A stretch of DNA of 64,000 bases from Hyphomicrobiales bacterium (GCA_016710435.1 JADJVV010000001.1:2192501-2256500); one strand, 5' to 3'; shown: positions 16,853-26,096, counted from the first letter of the stretch. A program made the numbers and translations. The notes: generated by a model from the sequence alone, not told the origin.

Positions 16853-16912
16853 GCTTTTCCCCCTTTGTTGAATTTGCCTTGCAATCCATCGCTCAAGGCC
16901 CAGGCTCCCCTC

Positions 16913-17815
16913 ATGACCGCCGCGACACTGCCAGCCACCGTCCGCCGCCGCAGCCCCTTGGCGCGCAAGATGTTCCCCTATTTGCTGGTGGCGCCCGCTG
17001 TCATCTACCTGCTCTCGATCACGCTCTATCCCGGCATCTATGCAGTCTACCGCTCGTTCTACGGCGGCAAGTTCAAGCTCGAATGGGCAGGCTTGGCCAA
17101 CTACAGCCAGCTCTTCACCGACTACGAGTTCTTCAACGCCTTGTGGAACACCGCCTTCCTTGGCGCGATCACCCTTTTGGTCGAATTCTTCCTTGCCATG
17201 TTGCTGGCCGCGCTTGTCTACCGCGACCCCTGGGTCAAGGGCTTCCGCATCATTTTCCTGTTGCCGATGTTGCTCATGCCGTCTGCCGTCACCTTCATCT
17301 GGAAGCTCATGTTCAACGACGGCCGCATCATCAGCGATCTTCTGAAGCGCATCGGCCTCATTGATTTCAATATCGACTGGATGTTCACGCCGGCGCTAGC
17401 ACGGCTTGTCGTCATCTTCACCGACGTCTGGCAATGGACGCCCTTCCTCTTCATCATCTTCGTCGCCGGCCTTCAGGGGCAGGACAAGGAAGTGGAGGAA
17501 GCCGCAAGACTCGACGGCGCCTCCTGGTGGTCGACATTCTTCAATGTCTCCCTGCCGATGATGCGGCCCATCATCGCCGTGGCCCTCATCTTGCGCGGCA
17601 TCGACATTCTCAACATGTTCACCCCCATTCAGCTCATCACCCACGGTGCCCCAGGAGGTGCCACGGAAACCGTGAGCTACTACATCAACCGCGTGGCCTG
17701 GGACGGACCCGACTTCGGCTACGCCTCGGCAATTTCTGTCGTGGTGTTGATCATCACGGTTGTTCTGGCGCAGGTCCTGGTGCGCCGCTACTTCAAGTCT
17801 GGAACTGAATCATGA
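16913..17815 (+). CDS. ABC sugar importer permease 1 (MalF/UgpA family)
   Basis: A 300-residue permease with six membrane segments, starting around MFPYLLVAPAVIYLLSITLY. The cytoplasmic EAA loop that contacts the ATPase is visible as EEAARLDGASWWSTFFNVSL. It pairs with the permease encoded next, whose start overlaps its stop by four bases. ATG 16913 was chosen for length match to the family; its ribosome binding site is weak, so it may depend on readthrough from the upstream gene. Confidence 0.92.
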   Translation: MTAATLPATVRRRSPLARKMFPYLLVAPAVIYLLSITLYPGIYAVYRSFYGGKFKLEWAGLANYSQLFTDYEFFNALWNTAFLGAITLLVEFFLAMLLAALVYRDPWVKGFRIIFLLPMLLMPSAVTFIWKLMFNDGRIISDLLKRIGLIDFNIDWMFTPALARLVVIFTDVWQWTPFLFIIFVAGLQGQDKEVEEAARLDGASWWSTFFNVSLPMMRPIIAVALILRGIDILNMFTPIQLITHGAPGGATETVSYYINRVAWDGPDFGYASAISVVVLIITVVLAQVLVRRYFKSGTES

Positions 17816-18633
17816 AGTCGAAGCGTTCCATCATCGGCACCATCATCCTGTTGTCCTGGGCTGTCGTCTCGGTCTGGCCCATCTGGTACTTTGCGACAAT
17901 TGCATTGCGCCCGCGCGTCGAAATCATCGCGCCCGATCCCATCTATTGGCCCACCTTCACCATGGAGACCTGGGCCAAGATCTGGGACGAATGGCCCATG
18001 ATGAAGTATTTCTTCAATTCAATCGCATCCGTCGCCGGAAGCGTCTTCATCTGCCTGTTGCTTGGCATTCCCGCTGCCTATTCGCTGGCGCGCTATCGCT
18101 ACAAGGGCCGCGAAGACATCGGCAACTACATCCTCTCCACAAAGATGATGGCCCCGGTTGTCGTTGCCATCCCGCTCTACGTTCTCTTTGCCCAGGTCCG
18201 GATGCTCGACACGATCTGGGCTCTCATGCTCGTCTATGCCGCGATCAATCTTTCCATCGTCGTATGGATCATCCGCTCCTACATGATCGACATTCCCCAT
18301 GAAATCGAAGACGCCGCCCGCACGGATGGCGCGTCCGATTTGCGCATCCTCTGGGAAATCATCATTCCCATGTGCCTGCCCGGCATTATCACGGCCGCTG
18401 TCATCGCTTCCGTCTTTGCCATGAACGAGTATCTGCTCACCCTGATCATCGGCCGCAAAGAGGCCTACACAATGTCGATTGCCCTGGCCAACTTCAAAGG
18501 CGGCTCAGACGGCATCATCTACAATGCCATCGCGCTGATTGCCTTCATGGCCTTCTTCCCGATCTTGCTGCTCGTCATCCTCATCCAGAACAATCTTTCC
18601 CGCGGCCTCACCATGGGCGCAGTCAAGGGCTGA
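17812..18633 (+). CDS. ABC sugar importer permease 2 (MalG/UgpE family)
   Basis: A 273-residue permease starting MKSKRSIIGTIILLSWAVV, with six membrane segments and the EAA loop EIEDAARTDGASDLRILWEI. The ATGA overlap with permease 1 indicates translational coupling. No ATPase gene follows: the next gene is a cyclic-nucleotide-binding protein after a hairpin. The importer must therefore use an ATPase encoded elsewhere. Confidence 0.92.
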   Translation: MKSKRSIIGTIILLSWAVVSVWPIWYFATIALRPRVEIIAPDPIYWPTFTMETWAKIWDEWPMMKYFFNSIASVAGSVFICLLLGIPAAYSLARYRYKGREDIGNYILSTKMMAPVVVAIPLYVLFAQVRMLDTIWALMLVYAAINLSIVVWIIRSYMIDIPHEIEDAARTDGASDLRILWEIIIPMCLPGIITAAVIASVFAMNEYLLTLIIGRKEAYTMSIALANFKGGSDGIIYNAIALIAFMAFFPILLLVILIQNNLSRGLTMGAVKG

Positions 18634-18660
18634 GGGCCGGGCCTCCGCCCAACGCCACAT

Positions 18661-18684
18661 GAACGGCCCCTTCAAGGGCCGTTC
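18661..18684 (+). terminator. Hairpin at the end of the importer operon
   Basis: A perfect 9-pair inverted repeat (18661-18669 and 18676-18684) with a 6-base loop. No T-run follows, so it may be a weak terminator or an mRNA 3' stabiliser. It separates the importer operon from the next gene. Confidence 0.5.
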
Positions 18685-18733
18685 ACGGTGGTATCGCTAC
18701 TGTCTCACAACCAGGAGCAGAAGGAGGCAACAC

Positions 18734-19150
18734 ATGCTCGATCCACACAAGGAACGGCCCATCGACTTTCGCATCTTCAAGGACCTCAACATTCCGGAAG
18801 TGTCGATTCCGGCGGGCAACACCATTGTCACCGAAGGTGACGATGGAACGCTGATGTACATGATCCGCCAGGGCACGGTCGAAGTGCAGGTCAACGGCAT
18901 CCCCGTCGAGGAGATCAGCGAGGGCGGAATTTTTGGCGAAATGGCCTTGCTGGAGCGTACCACCCGCAGTGCCAACATTGTCGCCAGGACCGATGTGATC
19001 GCCGTGCCGCTGGATGAAAAGCGCTTCATGGCACTGATGGCCAAGGTCCCGCATTTCAACCTGCTGATCATGCGCCTTCTGGCCCGCCGCATCCGCAAGA
19101 TGAATGCGAAACTCGCGGTGCTCCAGGCGGTGACGACAGGCCCAAACTGA
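18734..19150 (+). CDS. Stand-alone cyclic nucleotide-binding domain protein
   Basis: A 138-residue protein made of one Crp-like cNMP-binding beta-barrel: PAGNTIVTEGDDGTLMYMIR, then GGIFGEMALLERTTRSANIVA, which contains the phosphate-binding cassette (FGEMALLERTTRSA, with Glu and Arg). It ends in a basic helix (LLARRIRKMNAKLA). No DNA-binding HTH follows, so it is not a Crp/Fnr transcription factor. It may sense cAMP or another nucleotide and act on a partner protein. AAGGAGG at 18721-18727 is an ideal ribosome binding site. Confidence 0.88.
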   Translation: MLDPHKERPIDFRIFKDLNIPEVSIPAGNTIVTEGDDGTLMYMIRQGTVEVQVNGIPVEEISEGGIFGEMALLERTTRSANIVARTDVIAVPLDEKRFMALMAKVPHFNLLIMRLLARRIRKMNAKLAVLQAVTTGPN

Positions 19151-19256
19151 AGCTGGCCCCCAACGGCCTTCACATCGCCGCCACGCAATTGTGCAGGAAC
19201 GTGAAGAACGCTCCGGTCATTTCAGGCGTATGAGGGACGGAAAGGGAGACCAACCC

Positions 19257-19898
19257 ATGACGCTCACCGCCCTCGCACGCCCGCTGCTGGCCCTCGCCCT
19301 TGGCGCTTTCCTTATCGTTCCGGCCCATGCCGACACCGCCATCTTCGCCGGCGGCTGTTTCTGGTGCGTGGAGAAGGACATGGATCACATCAAGGGCGTC
19401 ACCCGTACAACGTCCGGCTATGCCGGCGGCACGGCGGACAACCCAAGCTATGAGAGCCACGAAGGTTACACCGAGTCCGTCGAGGTGGAATTCGATCCCG
19501 CCGTGGTGAGCTATGACGAACTGGTGCGCCGTTTCCTCCGCACCATCGATGTGACCGACGGCGATGGCCAGTTCTGCGACCGTGGCGACAGCTACGTGCC
19601 CGCGATCTTCTACCAGACGCCCGAGCAGAAGGCGGTTGCCGAACGCGCCGTCGCCGATGCCGCCAAGGCGCTCGGCGAAACCCTCGCCGTGCCCGTGCGT
19701 CCGCACACGCGCTTTGCCGAAGCGGAGGCCTATCACCAGGACTACTACATGGGCGAAGGCCTCGTGCTCACGCGCTTCGGCCTGATCCGGCAATCACTGG
19801 CGTACCAGCGTTACCGCGAAGGTTGCGGCCGCGATGAGCGCGTGAAGCAGGTCTGGGGCTCGCAGGCCTTCACCGACGGGCGCGGTAACCACAGCTGA
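19257..19898 (+). CDS. msrA: Peptide methionine sulfoxide reductase MsrA, exported form
   Basis: A 213-residue protein. An N-terminal signal peptide (ALARPLLALALGAFLIVPAHA) precedes the catalytic motif GGCFWCVEKD (nucleophile Cys about residue 34), so this MsrA should act in the periplasm. The family core SGYAGGTADNPSYE and the AYHQDYY segment are present. It reduces the S form of methionine sulfoxide in proteins. The cytoplasmic partner activity MsrB is encoded far away (46531-46932). AAGGGAG precedes ATG 19257. Confidence 0.95.
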   Translation: MTLTALARPLLALALGAFLIVPAHADTAIFAGGCFWCVEKDMDHIKGVTRTTSGYAGGTADNPSYESHEGYTESVEVEFDPAVVSYDELVRRFLRTIDVTDGDGQFCDRGDSYVPAIFYQTPEQKAVAERAVADAAKALGETLAVPVRPHTRFAEAEAYHQDYYMGEGLVLTRFGLIRQSLAYQRYREGCGRDERVKQVWGSQAFTDGRGNHS

Positions 19899-19901
19899 AG
19901 C

Positions 19902-21068
19902 CTAGAGAAGCCCGCGCCCCGCAAGGTTGCGCATGAGGTGCGACACGCCGAACTGCCAGGGCGGACAGGCATCCGTGGACCGCACCGTGTTGACCAGTGC
20001 GCCCACATGCGGGTTGGAGACGCTCACCACATCGCCATGCTTGTGGGTGAAGCCTGATCCTGGCGCGTCCCGGTCCTGCGTCGGCGCAAACACCGTGCCG
20101 CAGAACAGCACGAAACCATCCGGATACTGGTGATGCGCCCCGATCGTGCCCGCCACCAGCTTCAGCGGAGGGCGGCTGATGCGGCTCATGCTGCTGCCGC
20201 CCGTGAGGTGGAAGCCGTCCGGCCCCTGAACCTCCAGCGCCACGTCCATGCTGTTCACATCATCGAGGCCGTAGCTTGCATCGAACAGCCGGATGAACGG
20301 TCCCAGCGCGCAGGAGGCGTTGTTGTCCTTCGCCTTGCCGAGGAGAAGCGCGGAGCGTCCTTCCACGTCGCGCAGATTCACGTCATTGCCCAGGGTCGCT
20401 CCAATGATGGCGCCCTTGCTGCTCACCACCAGCACGCATTCCGGCTCCGGGTTGTTCCAGTGCGAAACAGGGTGAATGCCAACGTCGGCGCCAAAACCCA
20501 CGGCACTCATCACCTGTGACTTGGTGAAGATCTCGGCATCGGGGCCGATGCCCACTTCGAGATATTGCGACCACGCCCCCTTGGCGATCAGCGCGTGCTT
20601 CAATGCCATGGCTTCGTCAGAACCCGGCACCAGCTTGGAGAGGTCATCGCCGATCAGGCGCGTGATGTCGTGGCGGATGCCGTCGGCCAGCGCAGGGTTG
20701 CCGCGCGCCTTCTCCTCGATCACCCGCTCCAGCATCGAGACCGCGAAAGTGACACCCGCCGCCTTGATCGCCTGCAGGTCGATGGGCGCGAGCAGGCGCA
20801 CCGGCGAAGGCGCTGGCGAAGCCGTGGCCGCGAGAATGTCTGCCAGCCCGCCGAGATCGGTGCCCTCCGCCGCAGATGCCGCGGCAGCGGGTTCATCCGC
20901 CTCGCACAAATCGCGCATCGTGGGCAGTGCCCGTGACGTGATGTCGATCACGCGCCCCTTGCGCAGCGTGACGACACAGGGTCCCACGCCGTCTCGCCAG
21001 GCGCGCCCGGCAAAGGTGCCATGGCGGGTTGCATCTTCAGTGAGGCGGATGGCGTCTGCGATTTTCAT
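19902..21068 (-). CDS. Fumarylacetoacetate hydrolase family protein
   Basis: A 388-residue protein with the FAH-fold C-terminal region: NNPEPECVLVVSSKGAIIGA, then LGNDVNLRDVEGRSALLLGK. Family members are metal-dependent hydrolases, decarboxylases or dehydratases of 2-keto acids and sugar acids. The length and the extra N-terminal domain match the long FAH proteins seen in sugar-acid catabolism. It follows the TPP enzyme on the same strand after 11 bases, so the two probably act on one pathway. The exact reaction is not determined. Confidence 0.85.
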   Translation of the reverse strand: MKIADAIRLTEDATRHGTFAGRAWRDGVGPCVVTLRKGRVIDITSRALPTMRDLCEADEPAAAASAAEGTDLGGLADILAATASPAPSPVRLLAPIDLQAIKAAGVTFAVSMLERVIEEKARGNPALADGIRHDITRLIGDDLSKLVPGSDEAMALKHALIAKGAWSQYLEVGIGPDAEIFTKSQVMSAVGFGADVGIHPVSHWNNPEPECVLVVSSKGAIIGATLGNDVNLRDVEGRSALLLGKAKDNNASCALGPFIRLFDASYGLDDVNSMDVALEVQGPDGFHLTGGSSMSRISRPPLKLVAGTIGAHHQYPDGFVLFCGTVFAPTQDRDAPGSGFTHKHGDVVSVSNPHVGALVNTVRSTDACPPWQFGVSHLMRNLAGRGLL

Positions 21069-21079
21069 GGCCGCGAAGA

Positions 21080-22636
21080 TCACACAATGAGGTCGATGAG
21101 GAAAGGCCCAGGCGTGAGGAACGACTGCTGCATCAGCCGCGCGCAATCTTCCAGCGTCGTCGCCCGCGCCGCCTCGACACCGAGGCCGTTGGCGATCCTG
21201 ACGAAATCCGTGTCCGGGTTGCCGAGGTCGAGCATGTTCATGGCGGTGGGGCCTGGATTGGCGCCCACGCCGGCATATTCGCCGATCAGGATCTGGTATT
21301 TGCGGTTGTTGATGATGACGGTGGTGACGGGCAGCTTTTCGCGCGCCTGCGTCCACAGGGACTGGATCGTGTACATGGCCGAGCCGTCGGCCTGGATGTT
21401 GAGGACGCGGCGCTCATTGCCCGCGACGGCAGCACCCGTTGCCGCCGGCATGCCATAGCCGATGGCCCCGCCCGTCACCATCATCCAGTCATGGGGATGG
21501 GCCGCGGTCGAACCCGGAAACATGTGCGTGCCGAAGGTGATGGCCTCGTCAACGACGATCGACTGCTCCGGCAGCACGGCACCCAGCAACTGGCCGAAGC
21601 CTTCCGACGACGGGATGCCCTTCGGCACCTCGGGCCTGCGCCCGGAGTCGAACACGGCCGTGCGCGGCGCGCCGATGTCCTGCGCCAGCGCATCCAGCGC
21701 CTCCACCATGTCCTGCCCTGGCTGGGCAAGAACGGTGACGGTTGCGCCGGCTGGCGCATGATGGCTGGGCACGCCCGGATAGGCAAAGAACCCGACCGGC
21801 GCGCGCGAGCCCACGCAGATGATGTGCTCCACGTCCTTCAGAGTTTCAATGGCCATGGCGGCAGGGTAGGGCACGCGCTCGAGAGGCAGGCGGCCGTGGC
21901 CGCGCGCCTGGAGCCCGTTGATCGATTCCGCCATCACGCGGCACCCGGTCTTGGCCTGGATGCGCGCGGCATGCTGTTGCGGCAGGTGCGCCAGCGCCCG
22001 GTCGCCGAGCAGCAGCAGCACGTTCTTCTTTTCCTTGAGGATGATGGAAGCAGCCCTGAGCTTCGCCATGTCGAAGGGCCGCGCCGGTGCAGGCGGAAGC
22101 CGCCCCGCCGCCACGCCACCATCGCTCCACGAAATGTCCGACGGCACCACCAGCGTGGCGATCTGGCCGGGCGAACTGCGCGCCGCCCGCACCGCCTCTG
22201 CGGCGTCGCGGCCCAGGCTGTCGGTCCGCGACGACACGCGCACCCAGTCCGAGGCTGTCTCCGCCACCTTTTGCGTGTCCATCGCGAGGGGCGGCTGATA
22301 CTGCGTGTGATAGGTCGCCTGGTCACCCACGATGTTGACCACCGGGGACCGCGCCTTGCGGGCGTTGTGCAGGTTCGCGAGTCCGTTGCTCAGTCCCGGT
22401 CCGCAATGCAGCAGGGTGGCGGCGGGCACCTGCGCAATTCGGCCGTAGCCGTCGGCCATGCCGGTCACGACATTCTCCTGCATGCCGGGGATGCAGCGCA
22501 GCCCCGGAATGCGGTCGAGGGCGGCGACGAAATGCATTTCGCTGGTGCCGGGGTTGGCGAAGCACACCCCGATCTCGTTGGAGATCAGCGTGTGGACGAG
22601 GCTTTCCGCCCCATTGAGCTTGGGCTGTGATGACAT
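21080..22636 (-). CDS. Thiamine pyrophosphate enzyme, acetolactate synthase-like
   Basis: A 518-residue TPP-dependent enzyme. The N-terminal domain has GVCFANPGTSEMHFVAAL and the cofactor-activating Glu in MQENVVTGMADGYGR. The C-terminal TPP/Mg motif is ADGSAMYTIQ...INNRKY. It is closest in layout to benzoylformate decarboxylase and acetolactate synthase-like enzymes, not to IlvB itself: no IlvN subunit is nearby. It would decarboxylate or ligate a 2-keto acid. It is upstream of the FAH gene in one operon and divergent from an aldo/keto reductase. Start ATG 22636 follows a purine-poor leader, so it is not certain. Confidence 0.85.
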   Translation of the reverse strand: MSSQPKLNGAESLVHTLISNEIGVCFANPGTSEMHFVAALDRIPGLRCIPGMQENVVTGMADGYGRIAQVPAATLLHCGPGLSNGLANLHNARKARSPVVNIVGDQATYHTQYQPPLAMDTQKVAETASDWVRVSSRTDSLGRDAAEAVRAARSSPGQIATLVVPSDISWSDGGVAAGRLPPAPARPFDMAKLRAASIILKEKKNVLLLLGDRALAHLPQQHAARIQAKTGCRVMAESINGLQARGHGRLPLERVPYPAAMAIETLKDVEHIICVGSRAPVGFFAYPGVPSHHAPAGATVTVLAQPGQDMVEALDALAQDIGAPRTAVFDSGRRPEVPKGIPSSEGFGQLLGAVLPEQSIVVDEAITFGTHMFPGSTAAHPHDWMMVTGGAIGYGMPAATGAAVAGNERRVLNIQADGSAMYTIQSLWTQAREKLPVTTVIINNRKYQILIGEYAGVGANPGPTAMNMLDLGNPDTDFVRIANGLGVEAARATTLEDCARLMQQSFLTPGPFLIDLIV

Positions 22637-22757
22637 GGGCAAGTTATTGGCGATTTGTGGATTCGCTTCAACCCTGCGGACAAAACATGCTTGCTTCCGC
22701 GTTGATCCCCCACCACTGCGGTGCGATAGTGCAGGTGCAACCTGGAGATATGTCGCC

Positions 22758-23579
22758 GTGCCAGTTCCACTTGTTCCCCTGATCAACGGCATTCCGGCCC
22801 TCGGCCTGGGCACCTATCCGCTCACCGGCGACCAGTGCACCGAAACCATCATCATGACCATCGGGCTGGGTTACCGGCATATCGACACGGCCCAGATGTA
22901 TGGCAATGAGCGCGAGGTGGGTCAGGGCATTGCCCGCTGCGGTGTGGCACGGGACCAGCTCTTCATCACCACCAAGGTGGAACCGTCCAACCTCGGCAAG
23001 GCCCGCTTCGCGGATTCCGTCCGGCGGAGCGTGGAGGCCCTTGGCGGGCCGCCCGATCTGCTGCTCATCCACTGGCCGCCGCCCGATGCGGAAATCGATG
23101 GCGCGCTCGACCGGTTGAAGGAAGCACAGGCCGCGGGCCATACCCGGCGCATCGGCGTTTCCAACTTCACCCCCCGCATGCTCCGCCAGGCGGTGAAACG
23201 GTTGGGCGATGTGGCCTGCAACCAGGTGGAATTCCATCCTCTCATCGACCAGAAAAAGCTCAAGGCCACCGCTGACGAGCTGGGCCTTCCGCTGGTGGCC
23301 TACAGCCCCGTGGCGCGCGGCAAGCCCTTCGGCCATCCCGTTGTGAAAGCCCTGGCGGAACGTTACGGCCGCCCGCCCAACGAAATCATCCTGCGCTGGA
23401 TCGTGCAGCAGGGCGTAATCGCCATCCCCAAGACCGACAAGCGCGCCCATGCGCAATCCAACCTGCGTATCTTCGATTTCGCTTTGACCGCGGACGACAT
23501 GGCCGCACTCGCAGCACTCGGAACGTCCGGCGGGCGCACGATCAATGGCTCATGGATGGAGGGCCGCTGGGATGACTGA
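22758..23579 (+). CDS. Aldo/keto reductase, 2,5-diketogluconate reductase type
   Basis: A 273-residue AKR barrel. The catalytic tetrad is visible: Asp and Tyr in DTAQMYGNE, Lys in TTKVEP, His in LLIHWPPP. The NADPH-binding C terminus has IPKTDKRAHAQSN. The start is a GTG at 22758 with TGGAGA nine bases upstream; the nearby ATG 22750 is out of frame. Its stop overlaps the start of the ureidoglycolate lyase gene by eight bases, so the two are coupled even though they act in different chemistry. Confidence 0.9.
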   Translation: MPVPLVPLINGIPALGLGTYPLTGDQCTETIIMTIGLGYRHIDTAQMYGNEREVGQGIARCGVARDQLFITTKVEPSNLGKARFADSVRRSVEALGGPPDLLLIHWPPPDAEIDGALDRLKEAQAAGHTRRIGVSNFTPRMLRQAVKRLGDVACNQVEFHPLIDQKKLKATADELGLPLVAYSPVARGKPFGHPVVKALAERYGRPPNEIILRWIVQQGVIAIPKTDKRAHAQSNLRIFDFALTADDMAALAALGTSGGRTINGSWMEGRWDD

Positions 23580-24078
23580 GTTCCGCCTCTCGGCCCAGCC
23601 GCTCACGGCGGAGGCCTTCCGCCCCTTTGGCGATGTGCTGGACACCGGACTCGTGAAGCCCCGCACCATCAACCAGGGCTTCGCCAACCGCTTCAACGAT
23701 CTCTGCAAGGTGGATGTGGTGGCGGGCGAAGGGGCCGTGAATGTGTCGATCTTCACCGCCAATCCGCGGCCCACACCCATTGCCATCAAGATGATGGAAC
23801 GGCATCCACTCGGCTCGCAGGCCTTCATCCCGATGCAGGACAGGCCGTGGCTGGTGCTCGTCTGCACTGACCCGCTGGAGATCAACAGCTACCGCCTCTT
23901 TGCCGCCACGGGGCGGCAGGGTGTCAACTATTCTCGCAGCGCCTGGCATCATCCGCTTCTGGTCGCTGATCCGCACAGCCATTTTCTCGTCATCGACCGC
24001 ATCGGCCCCGGCGATAACCTCGACGAGGTCTGGCTGCCCGAGAAGTGGACCGTGCACGCGTTTGCAAATCGCACCTGA
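23572..24078 (+). CDS. allA: Ureidoglycolate lyase
   Basis: A 168-residue protein of the AllA family: LTAEAFRPFGDVLD, NQGFANRFNDLCKVDV, LEINSYRLFAATGRQGVNY and WHHPLLVA, with the His pair in the cupin-like barrel. It splits ureidoglycolate into glyoxylate and urea at the end of purine/allantoin degradation. The neighbouring bicupin supplies its substrate. The two are separated by 18 bases. Confidence 0.93.
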   Translation: MTEFRLSAQPLTAEAFRPFGDVLDTGLVKPRTINQGFANRFNDLCKVDVVAGEGAVNVSIFTANPRPTPIAIKMMERHPLGSQAFIPMQDRPWLVLVCTDPLEINSYRLFAATGRQGVNYSRSAWHHPLLVADPHSHFLVIDRIGPGDNLDEVWLPEKWTVHAFANRT

Positions 24079-24096
24079 CCTCTCTAGCCTGACATC

Positions 24097-24933
24097 ATGA
24101 CCAAGCACCCGACCTACTACGCCCCGCACGGCGGCCTTCCCCCGCAGACCGATCTCCTCACCGGACGCGCCATCTTCACCACGGCCTACGCCGTGATCCC
24201 CAAGGGCGTGATGCGCGACATCGTGACCAGCCATCTGCCCGGCTGGGACAAGACGCGGGTCTGGATCATCGCCCGGCCTATGAGCGGATTCGCCGAGACC
24301 TTCTCGCAATACATCATGGAAGTCTCGCACGGTGGCGGCAGCAGCGCGCCGGAACCGGACCCCCGCGCCGAAGGCGTGCTGTTCACCGTCGAAGGCTCAT
24401 TCGGCCTCATGCTGAACGGCAAGGTGCACGTGATGAAGCCCGGCTCCTACGCCTACATCCCGCCCGGTGCCACATGGGCCGTGCGTAATGAGGGCGTCGA
24501 GGCCGCGCGCTTTCACTGGATTCGCAAGCGCTACGAACCCGCACCCGGCCTGGCCGCACCCGAGGCCTTTGTCGTCAACGAGCAGGACGTGGCGCCGAGT
24601 GTCATGCCGGACTGCAATGGCGTGTGGTCGACAACGCGCTTTGTCGACCCCGCCGACCTCCGCCACGACATGCACGTCACCATCGTCAACTTCGAGCCCG
24701 GCGGCATCATTCCGTTTCTTGAAACCCATGTGATGGAACATGGCCTCTACGTGCTGGAGGGCAAGGCCGTCTACAAGCTGAATGGAGACTGGGTGGAAGT
24801 GGAGGCGGGCGACTTCATGTGGCTCCGCGCCTTCTGCCCGCAAGCCTGCTACGCCGGAGGCCCCGGCCGCTTCCGCTACCTCCTCTACAAGGACGTGAAC
24901 CGCCACGCGCGGCTCGATGTGCTGGGCGGGTGA
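24097..24933 (+). CDS. (S)-ureidoglycine aminohydrolase, bicupin
   Basis: A 278-residue bicupin that begins YYAPHGGLPPQTDLLTGRAI, a pattern typical of ureidoglycine aminohydrolases (AllE/UGHY). The C-terminal cupin has the metal-binding set in NFEPGGIIPFLETHVMEHGL and GDFMWLRAFCPQACYAGG. It hydrolyses ureidoglycine to ureidoglycolate and ammonia, the step before AllA. Allantoinase and allantoate amidohydrolase are not in the window. Confidence 0.9.
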   Translation: MTKHPTYYAPHGGLPPQTDLLTGRAIFTTAYAVIPKGVMRDIVTSHLPGWDKTRVWIIARPMSGFAETFSQYIMEVSHGGGSSAPEPDPRAEGVLFTVEGSFGLMLNGKVHVMKPGSYAYIPPGATWAVRNEGVEAARFHWIRKRYEPAPGLAAPEAFVVNEQDVAPSVMPDCNGVWSTTRFVDPADLRHDMHVTIVNFEPGGIIPFLETHVMEHGLYVLEGKAVYKLNGDWVEVEAGDFMWLRAFCPQACYAGGPGRFRYLLYKDVNRHARLDVLGG

Positions 24934-24945
24934 GGCGCCTGCGGC

Positions 24946-26046
24946 CTAGACCGCGCTTGCCCGGTATGCCGCCTTGTCCAGCCACGCCGGGCTGACTTCC
25001 ACGCCCCAGCCGGGCGCATCCGTCACCGTCACCTGGCCGTTTTCCACCGTGTACGGATCATTGCGGAACAAGCCATACTGCCACGGATAATAATCCGCCT
25101 CCTCGATGGAAAATTCGAGATACTTGCCCGCATTGGGAATGGCCCGCAGCAGATGCATGGTGCAAAGTGTCACCAGCGAGAGGTTCGCCGCATGCGGCGT
25201 GCAGGGCAGGCCCGCCTCCGCGCCCATGCGCGCCACCTCCATCGTGCGCAACATGCCGCCCATGTACATGACATCGGGCTGGATCACGTCCACCGCCCGC
25301 ATGTCGATCATGGACTTCCATGCCGTGAATTCGCAATCCTGTTCCCCGCCCGTGACATCGATCGACAAGGCATCCGTCACCTGCTTCGTCTGTTCGAATT
25401 CCCAATAGGGGCAGGGCTCTTCGAAATGCCCGATGCCATGCTGCTCCAGCATGCGGCCCACTTCGATGGCGCGGCCGGGCGAGTAGCAGGAGTTGCCATC
25501 CACCAGCTTGTCCACGCCATCGCCCAGCGCCCTGGACACCACCGGGATGACAGCCTCCGTGCGGCCCGGCCATTCATCCTTGTCGCGCCCGCATTCGGCG
25601 CCGACCCGCCACTTGAAGGCATCGAAGCCATGGGCATCGCGCAGCCTGAGGAAGCGTTTGGCTTCATCCTCCGGCGTGATGTCGCGCTTCATGGAGGAAG
25701 CGTAGGCCCGGAGTCTGCCGGGTGTTCCACCGAGCAGCGCCGTCACCGGCTTACCCTCCACCTTGCCGCGCAGATCGAGGAGCGCCGTGTCGAGCCCGGT
25801 CATGGCCCGGCGCAGATAGGAACCGGGGTATTTGTGTTCTCGCTCGCCGATCAGGTTCAGCGTATCGGCGAAATCCAGCGCCTCGGTGCCAAGGGCATGG
25901 CGGGCAACCTGGCGGTGAAAAACCTCGCAGGTGATGTCGGCGTTGTAGGTGGAAACCTGGCCCCAGCCCTGCGCGCCGGTTTCCGCCGTCGCCCGTACGA
26001 AGCCCACGAATTCATTGCAGAAAGTTTCGAGTTTGGTAATTTTCAT
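24946..26046 (-). CDS. Enolase-superfamily dehydratase, mandelate racemase group
   Basis: A 366-residue protein with the N-terminal capping domain and C-terminal barrel of mandelate racemase/muconate lactonizing enzymes. Metal ligands lie in VDGNSC (Asp), FEEPC (Glu) and GGEQDCEF (Glu). The first catalytic strand has FKWRVG; the His base is in CTPHAANLSL with its Asp partner in VIQPDVMY. This set is typical of acid-sugar dehydratases. Substrate is unknown; an aldonic or aldaric acid is likely. It is convergent with the allE gene and divergent from ispH. Confidence 0.85.
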   Translation of the reverse strand: MKITKLETFCNEFVGFVRATAETGAQGWGQVSTYNADITCEVFHRQVARHALGTEALDFADTLNLIGEREHKYPGSYLRRAMTGLDTALLDLRGKVEGKPVTALLGGTPGRLRAYASSMKRDITPEDEAKRFLRLRDAHGFDAFKWRVGAECGRDKDEWPGRTEAVIPVVSRALGDGVDKLVDGNSCYSPGRAIEVGRMLEQHGIGHFEEPCPYWEFEQTKQVTDALSIDVTGGEQDCEFTAWKSMIDMRAVDVIQPDVMYMGGMLRTMEVARMGAEAGLPCTPHAANLSLVTLCTMHLLRAIPNAGKYLEFSIEEADYYPWQYGLFRNDPYTVENGQVTVTDAPGWGVEVSPAWLDKAAYRASAV

Positions 26047-26096
26047 GGGCGCAGCCTAACTTGACATCCTGTCACATGCCAGCCACATCAGCAGCC

